Below are positions 27,211 to 39,200 of a DNA stretch of 64,000 bases, one piece after another (positions within the stretch are counted from its first letter, which is position 1; every line of letters begins with the position of its first letter). The notes under the pieces were generated by a model. It saw only the letters and a program-made list of their open reading frames with translations, was not told where the DNA came from and made no database searches. The position numbers were made by a program, and so were the translations under genes. This stretch comes from Desulfobulbaceae bacterium (GTDB taxonomy: Bacteria > Desulfobacterota > Desulfobulbia > Desulfobulbales > Desulfocapsaceae), in the NCBI GenBank assembly GCA_011390165.1, contig JAABSV010000004.1:62001-126000 (forward strand). Reading direction: 5' to 3'.

Positions 27211-30200
27211 TGGAATGGCCGGGTCGGATCGGGGCCGGGCCCCCGGCCGGCGGCGGGGAGAGCGTCCAATCGGCCGCCGGCCGCCACTGCCGAAAGAGCG
27301 CCCGGCTCCGCTGCACGTGCCTGCACCAGCGCTGCCAGGCGGGCGATACTGTTGTCGCCGACCAGATCGACCAGCTGGATGGTCAGATTATAGCGCTCGT
27401 TGACCGCAGCGAGCAGACGCATGCTCATCAGCGAGTCGAGGCCAAGGGCACTGAAACTGCTCTCCGGATCGAGTTCTTCCCGCCGGTGGCCGGTGATGGC
27501 GCTGACAGTTTCGCCAAGAAAGGCGGCAACGGCGGCGGCAACGGAATCGAAACCGGTATCAGAACCAGGATCGGAACCGGTATCGGAACCAGGATCGGAA
27601 CCGGCATCGGAACCAGGATCGGAGCCGGCATCGGAACCAGGATCGGAACCGGCATCGGAACCGGCATCGGAACGTGTGCCGGTACCTGCATCGGAAAGTG
27701 TTTTGGAACTGGTGTCGGAACGGCTATCGGCCGGCTCAGCCACCGACGACTCGAGAGTCCCGGCCATGGGCGGCAGTGCACACGGCCGCCGGGCAAAGGG
27801 GTAACCCGGCAGCTCGAGGGGAAGGGCTCTGTCGGCCGGGAGATTCGGGGTAATGTTTTCGCCATAACGGTAAGCTGCCGCCAGGGCGTGGAGCCCCTCT
27901 GCCTCGCCACCCCCTGCCGAGGCTTTCGGGTCTACCGGCCAAGAATCGGGTGCGCCGGGCAAAGGCCCCTCGACAGCCAACAGGGCGGCCAAACGGTCGA
28001 TCAGCTCATCGCGACTGGCCACCACCAGGGCGCAACGGTGGGGAAAGTGGTCCCGACGGTGAAGGAGGTTGGCGGCGAGGCGCTCAAGATCGAACGCATC
28101 CCGTTCCGAACGGGCCTCCTGCCCCGCCACCAAATCCCCTTCCAGACTCCCTTCCAGACTCCCTTCCGGACTCCCTTCCGGACTCCCTTCCGGACTCCCT
28201 TCCGAATACCCTTCCAGATACCTTTTCAGCTCGAGGAGCCGCCGGCGCAGGGCCTCCTCACTCTTCGCCGAGAGGGCAATCAGCACCGCCGGCGAGGGTG
28301 GTGCTCCCGGCCGCCGGCCACACTTCGGGGGGGGAGAGGCGAGAACCAGGTGTACATTGATGCCGGTGGTCGAGGTGGAGCTGACCGTGGCCCGCCGTAT
28401 CCCCCGCTCCCCTTCGCCCTCAACGGCCGGCCAGGGGATATTCTCACGATTGACGAAAAATGGGCTGTCGGCCAGCTCCATTGCCGGGTTGGCCTCGACC
28501 AAATGGGGGGTCACCGGGATGGTCCGATGGCGCAGGGCGAGGAGCACTTTCAGAAGATGGCCCATCCCGGAGGCGGCGAAGGCGTGGCCGATGTTGTTTT
28601 CGACACTACCGAGGAGACAGAAGCGCCGCCGCCCGGTGTAACCCCGGAAGGCCCTGGTCAGGGCCTGAACCTCCATCAGATCGCCGAGGGGGGTACCACC
28701 GGCACTGGCCTCCACCAGGCCGATATTGGCCGGGTCGATGCCATGCCGGGCATAGACCGCCCTGTAGAGCCGCTCCTGCGCTTTGACACTGGGGGCCGCC
28801 ATACCGTTGGTCCGGCCATTGTGGCTGCTGCCCCACCCCTCGATCACCGCATCGATCCGGTCACCGTCGGCAACCGCCTGCGCCAGCGGCTTCAGCACCA
28901 CCACCGCCACAACCTCCCCCGGCAACATCCCCCGGGCTCCGACATCGAGGGCGCCGCGGTGTTCCCGGCCGCCATACTCCGGACAGAAGAGCCCGGCCTG
29001 GCCGCCGGCCAGAAGCAGATTGGCGGTGGAGTAGACCATCACCCCGCCGGCCAGGGCCGCCTCGCAGTTGCCGAGAAGAAGCTGGTCACAGGCCTGGGCC
29101 ACCGCCAGGAGGGCCGAGGCGCAGCCAGCATCCACCGTCTGGCAGGGGCCGGTCAGGTTGAGGCTGAAGGAGACCCGGCCGGGAATGCCGGAACCGGTGA
29201 CGTGTGGGGAGACGCCAGTCACCTCCCGCAACCGCAGGCCATGGTCACCCCCCCCGCCACAGAAGACGCCCCAAGGGCGACCGGTGAGGCTTTCCGGGCC
29301 GATACCGGCATTTTCCAGGGCGTGCCAGGCCTCCTGGAGAAAGAGGCGTTCGGCCGGGTCGAGAAGTGCCGCTTCAACCGGCGAGATGTGAAAGAAGAGC
29401 GGATCAAAGAGGTCGATCCCCTGCAGAAAACCGCCGTGGCGAAGGGTCAGGGCCTGTCCGGCCGCCGTTTTCCCCAGCGGCGCGGCCAGCTCCCAGCCGC
29501 GGTCCACCGGCAAGGGGGTGAAGGCGGCCTGTCCGCTCAGAAGAAGCTGCCAGAAACCGGCAAGGTCGGTCGCGCCCGGGAAGCGGCCGGCAGCCCCGAT
29601 GATGGCGATTTTGCCGGCATACGATGATGCGAGGGGCGATGCCGGCGTGGATGCGGGGCCATCGCCCCCCTTGCCGGTGGCCCGGCTCGACTCGGACGGG
29701 CTTAGGGTCCGCAGGATCAGCCGACAGAGTTCCTCCTGCGCCTCCCGGCCATGGAGAAGATCAAAGTGGTTGTTGCCCGCCACCGGTACGGTTTGCAGCT
29801 GCGGCAAAAGCCGGTGCCAGCCGGCAAAAAAGGGTGCCAGCCCCCCCCGTTCCCTCTGCACCCTCTCCAGATAGGCCGGGGTGAAGGCGGCCTCGGCAGT
29901 GGCGCTGGCGCTCTCACTGCGGAGGAGGAAGGCGGCCAGTTCCGGCTGGGGGAGGGAGACGGCCCGATAGCGGCGCAGGGCGGCGAGGTTGGCGAGATGG
30001 ACCCTGGCCATCGACTCCAGCCGCTCAAGAAGGATTCTCTTCTCCTGGCCGACGCCACGTCCGGCGATCAACTCCACCAGACGGGCGGAGATGGCCGAGG
30101 CCGGTGCCTGCTGCCAGGGGGTGTCGAGATCGGCGAGCTCATCGGCGGTGAGCACCAACTCTTTCCAAACGACCCTGCCCTCCTCCTTCAGCCGGCGAAA

Positions 30201-33200
30201 CCGGGGGTCGAGGTGGAGCAGGGTGATCAGCAGAAAATTGGCGTTGATCAGCCAGTTCTCCCCTGCATCAATCCGCCACAGCCGACCATCCTCGGACGAT
30301 TCGATAAGGGGGGCCTCAATCAGGAAAAGCCCCTGCATCGCCATCCCCCGGAGCTGCAGCTGCCGGGCGGTCTCGTAGGCCAGAGTCCCTCCCAGGGAGG
30401 AGCCGAGCAGCCCGCAAGGCCCTTCCGGGCGCACGGCGGCGATGATCTCGGCATAGTGGGAGGCCATCGCCGGCAGAGAGCTGAGCGGGGTGGAAGGCTG
30501 CCGGCTGAGAAAGCCCCGGGCACGGATGCCAAGCAGCCGGAAACGCTCCCCGGCCGCCTCGGCAAGGGGGTTGTAAAGACCGACATCACCGGACATCGGG
30601 TGGAAACAAAAGAGCAGCGGCCCCTCCCCGGCCACCTGCAGGGGAATCAGCTCCGGATAGTACCGGCCGAGGCGGCCGAGGCGCTGGCGCAGGCCATCTC
30701 GTCCCTCAGTTGCCCTCTCTGCAGCTGTACCCGCCAAATCCAACCGAGGCTTATCGGACCGAAGCTGATCGGACAGAGGCTGATCGGACCAGGGCGACGC
30801 AGGCTGCGGCGGCAAGGCTGCCGGTGCCGCCAAACGAACCGGCAGCACATGGAGACCCTCGTTGCTCTGTTGGAGATGGTCGGCCAGCTCAGCGATGGAG
30901 GGGTAGTCGAAGACCAGGGTCTCACGCAGGGGACGGCCCAGCTCCGCCGACAACCGGCCGATAAAGCGGACCACATGGAGCGAATCAAGGCCCAGCTCGA
31001 GAAAGGTGGCCGATTCGTCCACTTCGTCTTCTTCGGCAATACAGAGAATCTCCCGCACCTGTTTGACCAGCAGAGGGCGGAGGACACCCTCCTCGCCGCC
31101 TCCCAAACCATCGTCCGGCCGGCCGGGATACCGACGCGGTTCGGCCCGCTCCTGCCGCCCTTCGACACAGAGGTCCGACTGGTCTGATTGCTCTGATTGC
31201 TCTGATTGCACTGATTGCTCTGATTGGTGAGATTGCTCTGGTTGCTCTGACGGCTCTGCTCCGCCCCGGCCCGGCCCCTCACCATACCAGAAGTGGCGGC
31301 GGGCGAAGGGGTAGGTGGGCAGCGGGCAGCGCGGCGGCGGCTGGGGGTAGAGGTCCTGCCAGGCAATGGCATTGACGCCCTGCAGCCAGCACCGGGCCAG
31401 GCTCTCCAGGTCGGCGGTGGCCACCGCCTTGCCGATCGGCGTACCCACCCCTCCGGACACTTCGCCCTGCCCCTGCTGCCGGCGCCCCTGGATATCACGG
31501 CTGTCACTGCTCCACACTGCCGCCACCGCCCGCCGCTCAAGCCAGGCTTGCAGTGAGGCCACCAGCTGCTGCCGGTTACCGGCTACTATCGCCAGCCGAT
31601 GGCGCATCGCCTCTCTCCCCACCTGCAGGGTATAGGCCAGGGAGGCCAGCGAGGGAAGAGGCTCTTCGCCTGCCTCCAGAAAGGCGAGAAGGTTGCCGGC
31701 AGCCTGGCGGAGCTGCCCGCCGGTGCGGGCCGAGAGGAGAATCAGCACCTCAGCCTCGGCGGCTTTCTGGAATGGTGTCGGTCTTGCCTCCGGGCGATAT
31801 TCGGCCACCACCATTGCCGCGGCGGAGCCGCCCGCCCCCACCGAGTTGATCAGGACATTGCGACCTGCGCCACCCCTCCCCGGCTCCGGCCATGGCTCCA
31901 CCTGGCAGACCAGGCGCAGCCGGCCGGTCGCCTCGCGCAGGGCCGGGACCAGCCGTTCCGGGCGGACCAGGGTCGGCGCCAGGGTACGGTGCTGCAGTTG
32001 CCAGAGAACCTTGCTCAGCTGGGCCATCCCCGCCGTTGCCTCGAGGTGGCCGATATTCGCCTTCACCGTGCCGAGGGGGATGGGATTGGGGGCACCCGTC
32101 TCGGCCTGGAAGAGTTGCTGCAGGGCCGCCAGTTCCACCGCATCACCCATTGCCGAACCGTTGGCCGCCGCCTCGATGTAGTCCACCTCCGCCGGGGCGA
32201 TGGCAGCCCGCTGCAGCACGGTGCGGAGCAGCTCCCGCTGCTGTCCGACGTCGGGGGCGGTGTAGCTCAGGCCCCTGCCGCCGTGGCTGATCGCCGTCGC
32301 CCGGATTACCCCCCTGATCTGGTCGCCGTCCGCCTCCGCCGCGGCAAGGGGCTTGAGGAGAATAGCCCCGACCCCCTCGCCGGGGAGGAAACCTCGACCG
32401 CTCTCGGCAAAGCAGTGGCATTCGCCCTCATCGCTGACCATCCCGGCCAGCGAGAGGTCGATGAAGGTACGGGGGTGGAGGTAGAGGTTGGCCGACCCGA
32501 CGATGGCCAGACGGCACTCGCCGCGGTGGATGTGGGCACAGGCCTCATGGATGGCGGTGAGTGCCGAAGAGCACATGGTGTCGATGGCCAGGCTTGGACC
32601 GGTCAGGTTGAGCTGGAAGGAGACCCGGTTGGCCATACTGCTGAACGAGGTCGAGGGGAGCCTGGCCCTGGCCGGCTCGCCATCGAGGCGGCTGTGCAGA
32701 ACAAAACCGGTCTTGGTTACGCCGATAAAGACCCCCACCGAGCGGTTATAGCGCTCGGCCAGAGTCGACGGCGCATAGCCGCCATCCTCCATCGCCTGCC
32801 AACAAGTGGTAAGCAGCAATCGTTCCTGGGGGTCGATATGGAGAGCGTCCACCGGGGAGATAGTAAAGAAGAGCGGATCAAACTCGGCGAAGCCATCGAG
32901 AAAGCCACCATGCTTGCAGGCACTGAGCAGGCGGCGGCCGGCCTCCTCCCGCCCCTGATGGTAAAAACCGGCCAGGGGCCACCGTTGCGGAGGAATCTCG
33001 GTAATGGTGCAGCGGCCGGCGAGCAGGTTCCGCCAGTAGGCCGGCAGGTCAGGGGCGCCGGGGTAGCGGCCGGCGATGCCGATGATGGCGATGGGTTCAA
33101 ATCGGGCCTCGCCCGGGACCAGCTGGCCGGCTCGGCCCGGGGTCAGCGGACGTTCTTGCGCCGGACGCCCACTTTCCTCACCCGCCACCACCCCGCCGGG

Positions 33201-36200
33201 AAAAGTCCAGGCCTCACAGGCGGGGCGATGGTGGGCGAGGAAATAGTCGGCCAATTCGGCCAGGGTCCGGTACTGGTAGAAGAGGGTTTTCGGAATCTCT
33301 TGGAAAACAACGGCGAGCTGCCGGTTCAGGCCGTTGACGGTGATCGAGTCGATCCCGTAGCTCTCCAGGGGCTCGTCGGCGCCGATCATCGCCGGCGAGA
33401 GTTTGATGCCTTCGCCGATCAGCCCGGCCAGGCGGCGGCGGAAGGCAGGGCGCAGCGTCTCCTCCTCGACGCCGAGGACGGCCACAGGCCGGCCGGCCTC
33501 GCCATTCGACCAGGCGGCCCGCAACCGCTGCGGATCGCCGGCCAGAACCATAACCTGCGGATATGGCCCGGCCAGCCCCCGGGCCAGGGCCGCCAGGCCG
33601 GCGCTGGTTGACAGAGGCGCCACCCCGTGGCTCTCGGCAAGCTCGTTCTGGCGGGCGGGGTCGAGCCGCATCCCCCCCTCCCGCCAGTAGGGCCAGTTGA
33701 GGGAAAGGGTCCGGCCCCGGGCCAGACCCCGGTCGACCAGCTGCTGACGATGGGCGGCATAGCTGTCCAGAAAGGCGTTGGCGCAGTTGTAATCGCCCTG
33801 CCCGGGGTTGCCGGAAATCGCCGACAGCGAGGAGAAGAGGACGAAGAAGTCGAGGGGTAGTCGGCTGCTGGCCCGATCGAGGTTGACCACGCCGGCCACC
33901 TTCGGGGCAAGGACCCTCCGGAACTCTTCCTCGCTCTTGCGGAGCAGATAGTTGTCGGCAACCACCCCGGCGGCGTGGATAATGCCGTGCAGGCTGCCAC
34001 AATCGGCCTCAATCCGTGCAAACAATGCCTGCACCGCCGCCCATTCGCCGATATCCGCCTGGTGCACGACCACCCTCGCCCCAAGGGCAGCCAGTTCCTG
34101 CAGCCAGGCCGGCTGGCCCATCTCGTCGGCAGCAGCCAAAGGGGAACGGCCGACAAGGACCAGGGTAGGCCCCTCCACCTGGCGGGCAATGGCCCGGGCG
34201 ACAAGCCGTCCGAGGCCACCGGTGCCACCGCTCAGCAGGTAGACACCACCCGGACGGAGGGGAAGCTGTGGCGGTGCTTTTTCCTGCTGTTCGCCAGTGA
34301 TTTCCCGCCAGGCAAGGATCTGCCGCCTTCCCTGCCGGTAGCGGGCCTGGCCATCCTCCGGGTGGCGGCTGTTCTCCGCCACCCGCCGCAGCAGTTGCAG
34401 CAGCCCGGCCCTGTCGCCTGGGGCCGGCAGGACGAGGAGTTGGGTGGCGAGCGCCGGGTTTTCTCGAGGGACGGTGCGCAACAGACCGGCGAGGCCGGAC
34501 AGCGTGGAGAAAAGCAGCCCCTGATTCTCTTCGGCCCCCTGACCCGTCTCCCCCGGCTCGACAACCACTACCTGGAGGAGCCGGCGGGCAGCCGGTGGGC
34601 CGGCCAGAATCTCTTTCAGCCGGTGGAAAAGCTGGCAGGCGATATCGGTAAAGTACTCGTCGGCATGCACCGCCCCGCTCTCCAGTTGCCCACAGACCAC
34701 CCCCGGCAGAAGATCCGCCGCCGCCGCGGCCAGTTCCCCCTCCTGCCAGACGGGCCCGCTGCTAGCCGACATCCCGGCCGGGGGCTGGACCCAGAAGAGC
34801 CAGTGGCCGGCAAAGGCAACGGCCGTGCCGGAACCGTCACCCGGCTCCCCGGCCGGCTGTTCCTGCCAGACCGGCCGGCCGATGAGCGGCAGAGAGGCAG
34901 CCGCCGTCTCGCCTGATTGGGTCGCTGCCATAGCGGTATGGGGCGCCGGCGGCATGGGGGGTACCGCCGGCCCGGCCAGCAGGGTCGGCTCGGCCCAGTA
35001 GCGCTCCCGGGCAAAGGGGTAACCGGGAAGATGGAGCCGCTTGGGTGGCCTGGCAGCGTGCAGCCGCTCCCAGGCAACCGGCACGCCCCTGACCCAGCCT
35101 GCGGCAATCCGCTCATACCTGCCACCGGCCAGCCAGTGGTCGAGCAGCACCTTCGCCTCTTCGCTCCACTCACCCTCCCCAGCCCCGTGTACCTCACCCT
35201 GCCAGTACCCCTCACCGGCCTTCTCTCCGGCAAAAAAACGCGCCATGGCGGAAAGTAGGGCATCGTGCTGGTCGGCCAGGAACACCACCCGCGCCGCCAT
35301 CGGCTGACGGCCGCTTTGCAGGGTCCAGGCCAGATCGGCCAGGGCAATGCTTTGCCCGGATTCGTTGGCCAGCCTCAAAAAGCCGCTGAGCCTGTTGACC
35401 GATTCCCGCAGACGGGCCTCGTTCTTTGCCGAAATCGGTATCAGTTGCGGCAACTCCCCGCCCGCTGGCGATAAGGCATCTGCCGCCGGTGGCCGATAGT
35501 CTTCCACCACGAGATGGACGTTGGTGCCACTGTGGCCAAACGAGCTCAACGCCGCCAGCAGCGGCGCTCGCTCGGCCGAGGGCCAGGCAACCAGTTCCCG
35601 GTTTATCGTAAAGGGGGAATCGGACCAGGCGATGGCCGGATGGCCTTGACGAAAACCAGGCAGACCGGGAATCTGCCGGTGCTGCATGGCAAGGAGGATC
35701 TTGATCAGACCGATCACCCCGGCAGCGGCGGCGGTGTGGCCGATGTTCGCCTTGGCCGTACCCAGAGTACAATACTGTTTGCGCTCGGTGAACTGTCGGA
35801 AGGCCCGCTGCGCGGCGTTGATCTCCACCGGGTCGCCCAGTTGGGTGGCGGTGCCGTGCGCCTCGAAATAGCTGATCGCCGCCGGGTTGACGGCGAACCG
35901 ACGGTAGACCCTGACCAGAAGCTCCTCCTGAGCGGTGCCGCTGGGGGCGGTTATGCCATTGCTGGCCCCGTCCTGGTTCTGCCCGGAGGCCCGGATCACC
36001 CCGTAAATCGGGTCACCGTCGGCAATGGCCGCAGACAGACGCTTGAGGACCACCACCCCGACCCCCTCGGCCATGAGGGTGCCGTCGGCAGCGGCGTCAA
36101 AGGGGGTGCAGCGGCCAGTGGGCGAGAGCATGCCGATGCCGGCCAGCCCCTGCAGCATCGGCTGGCTAAGGCAGGCAAAAACCCCACCGGCCAGGGCAAG

Positions 36201-39200
36201 CTCCGACTCCCTCTGGCGGAGACTGGTGCAGGCCAGATGGATGGCCACCGCCGAGGAGGAGCAGCCGGTGTTCACCACCACCGCCTCCCCCTTGAGGTTG
36301 AGGAAGTAGGCGAGCCGTGCGGCAATCAGGGCATCGGAGGCACCGGTAAAGGAGTCGTGGGCGTAGCCGCTGGGTTCGGCACCGATGTAGATGCTGACCA
36401 GGTTGTTGGCCAGGCTCTTTGGATTGATCCCGGCATCTTCCAGGGCCTTCCACCCTTCCTGAAGGATCAGCCGCTGGTGGGGGTTCATCGCCTCCGCCTC
36501 TTTTGGCGATATGTGGAAGAAGAGCGGGTCGAAACAGGCCCGCTCCTCGAGCACTCCTCCCCGGCTGCAAGGATCGGCTACCCTCATTTCCGGTCGTAGG
36601 GGGTCGCGCAGGTACTCTGGCGGCAATGGGCCGATACCCTCCCGGCCGTCGCGGAGATTGGCCCAGAAGGCATGGATATCGGTGGCGCCGGGAAACTGGC
36701 CGGCCATGCCGATCACGGCAATACCCTCAATTGCCTCGATTGCCTCAATTGCCTCAATTGCCTCGGTTGAGGCCCTGCCAGTGGTCGGAGTGGTCGAGGA
36801 GTCCGGGGAGGCCGGGAAGGCCAGGGACGATTCTCCCGGCCGAGCGGCAAAGGCCGCAGCGTCGGCTGCCGGAGACATCGGCAGGTGGCGGGCAGGTTCC
36901 CCCTCACCCCGGCCGCCGGGCGAGGGCGGCGGGCCGAGGGTCAGCAGATAGCCGGCAAGGCTCTGTACGGTCGAGTATTCGAAGAGAATGGCGGTACTGA
37001 GAGTGAGCCCCAGGTGGCGATTGAGCCGGTCGACAAAGGCCACCCCGAGAATCGAATCGAGACCGTAGTCGGCAAAGGGAATTTCCGGGTCGAGCCGGTC
37101 GATATCGGTCTCCAGGGCCTCGGCCAGGCTGGCAAGGAGGATGGCGGTGAGGCGCCGCCCGGAGGATGCCTCCGCCACCGCCGGGGCAGGGGAAGAGCTG
37201 GAGGAAGAGGAGGCCGGTAGGCTGGTCGTGAGTTTGGCCGGGTTGGTTGCGGGCTTGGTGGCAAGGTTGGTGGCTGCCGGCCTGTCGGCTGCCGAAGCCG
37301 GCGCCGGCGCCGGGAAAGGCGAGCGGGTGGCGAGCAGGCCGTCACTGACGGCAACAATCAGGCTCTGTCCCAGCCCGACCATCTCCTCGGCGGGAAAGAG
37401 GAGGGGGGCAAAGCCCTCCTCCAGCAGCAACCGCTGCCAGGTGGTCGGAGCAAGTAGCGGGGTGCCGGCAATGCGCAGCTCCGGGTCCCGGTATCGCCAC
37501 CAGCCGTCGAGCAAACCGAAGGTGAGGGTGCTGAACAGGCTTCGGGCACTGGCCTCGGTGATGAGCAGCAGCCCGTTGCCACGGAGCACCGCCTTGATAT
37601 GGCGCAGGCTATCCCGGATGCTGGCGGTGGCGTGGAGGACGTTGGTGGCGATGGCCAGATCAAAGCCCTCACCCACCGCAGCGAGCGGATCGGGGTCCTC
37701 GATATCCCAGTGGCGGCAGGTGAGGAAGGGGAAACGGCCGGCAAACTGCCTCGCGCCGTGCCGCAGGAAGGCAGCGGAGATATCGGTGTAGCAGTACTCG
37801 GCCGGCTGTGGCTGCATGGCGGCGAGCCGCGGCAGAAGCACGGCGGTGGTGGCACCGGTTCCGGCACCGATCTCGACGACCCTGATCCTCGTCGACGGCT
37901 CCACGGCCTGCCGGGCGCCAACGGCCGCTGCCGCCACCCTGGCCACCAGTTCCGGGAAGAGGTTGGCCCCGCCCTGCTCCTCGTCATCACCGCCGGCGGC
38001 GCCATGACCGTAAAGAGGGGCGACCTGCTCCAGGGAGGCCCGGGGGAAGAGGACCGAGGTGGCGGCAACGGGCCCCTTGAGAATCTCCGGTAGCTGGTGC
38101 AGGCAGCTCTCGGCCAGGGCCAGGGCAGCCGAGACCTCGCCACTGGGCAGAGAGGCCTGCCGGCGGGCCTGCAGCTCCCCGGCCAGGGCCTCTTCCGCCG
38201 GCAGCCAGCTGTCACCATCCGGGGAAGCCGCCGGCATGCCCTCTTCAACGCCCAGCTCGAGACCGGCCGGGCTCCGGCGCAGATAGCCATGCGCCACCAA
38301 CACCCGGCAGCACTCGTGCCACCAGCGCCGATAGCTGTCCAGCACCCCGACCCGCTGCCGCAGCTCCTCCTCGGCACCGAGTGCCGGCGAACCCGGCTCT
38401 GGGTCGATTCCCGCCTCGTGGAGCAGCCGACGCCATTGTCGGTAGAGCCCCCGGGCCAGCCACCCGTCAAAGGCGGTCGACCAGCGGGCGGCGGCCTCTA
38501 GAAGCGGCTGGCTGGCGCGCAGCCGCCCCTCTTCTTCGCCAAGGAGGCGACGGAGTTCCGGCCACAGGAAGGGGAGTGGCGGCGCGGTCGGGGCCAGACG
38601 GAAACGGTTGTCGCCGTCGGTGGGCACCATGGCCGCCACCGGACCACTTAACTGCATACAGAGGAGCTGCTCCAGCCGCTCGGCGCGCAGGGCGGCGGTA
38701 AACCGCTCGAAACAGGCAAAGCCCTGCCGGTCTTCCAGCCAGCTGATATTCGGGTTGGGCACCCCAGCGGAGAAGGAGGCCCGCCAGAAGCCCCAGTTGA
38801 TGCTACCGAGAGGAGTTGTCGTGTGGGGGGCTGGGGGGGTGGTTAAGGGGATGGCTGAATGGGTAGCTGATGGGGTGACTGAGGGGGGAATCGCAACCAG
38901 GGCGGCCACCAGGGTGTCGGCGGCGGTGATGGCGCTGGCGTAGGCCGGCATCCGGGCGGCGCCGGAGAAGGAGAAGGCCTGAGCGGAGGAGAAATAGCAG
39001 ATGAAGTCAAGCCGCTGAGTGGCCAGGGCGGCGGCGAAATTGCCGCTGCCCTGGCTCTTGACGGCGAGAATGCGGCTGAACTCTTCCTCGTCGATGGCCT
39101 CCCCCGGCTCGGTAAGGGCAAAGTGCAGGCCGGCGAAGATCGCCCCGTGGATTTCCGAAAAGCGGCCGACGATGGCCGCCACCGCCGCACCGATGGCGGC

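Larger units (their letters stand above)
27320..29615 (-). other. PKS-B module 7: KS0-ACP
   Basis: A divergent KS (from about 8439) with DAGCASALL (Cys near 8602) and ENNIGHAFAASG, but HGTGT is replaced by SAGGT, again losing the His. There is no reductase or methyltransferase. The ACP serine is near 9165 in LGLDSLM. A long repeat-built linker (27550-27680) lies before the ACP. Confidence 0.87.

Noticed and set aside
27550-28216. CRISPR-like regular repeats
   Set aside because: Units are 12 nt, directly adjacent with no spacers, and in frame within a coding linker.
26799-29627. 942-residue plus-strand open frame opposite PKS-B
   Set aside because: Long antisense frames are common at this GC content. 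The translation is low-complexity and the opposite strand encodes KS, ACP and C domains.
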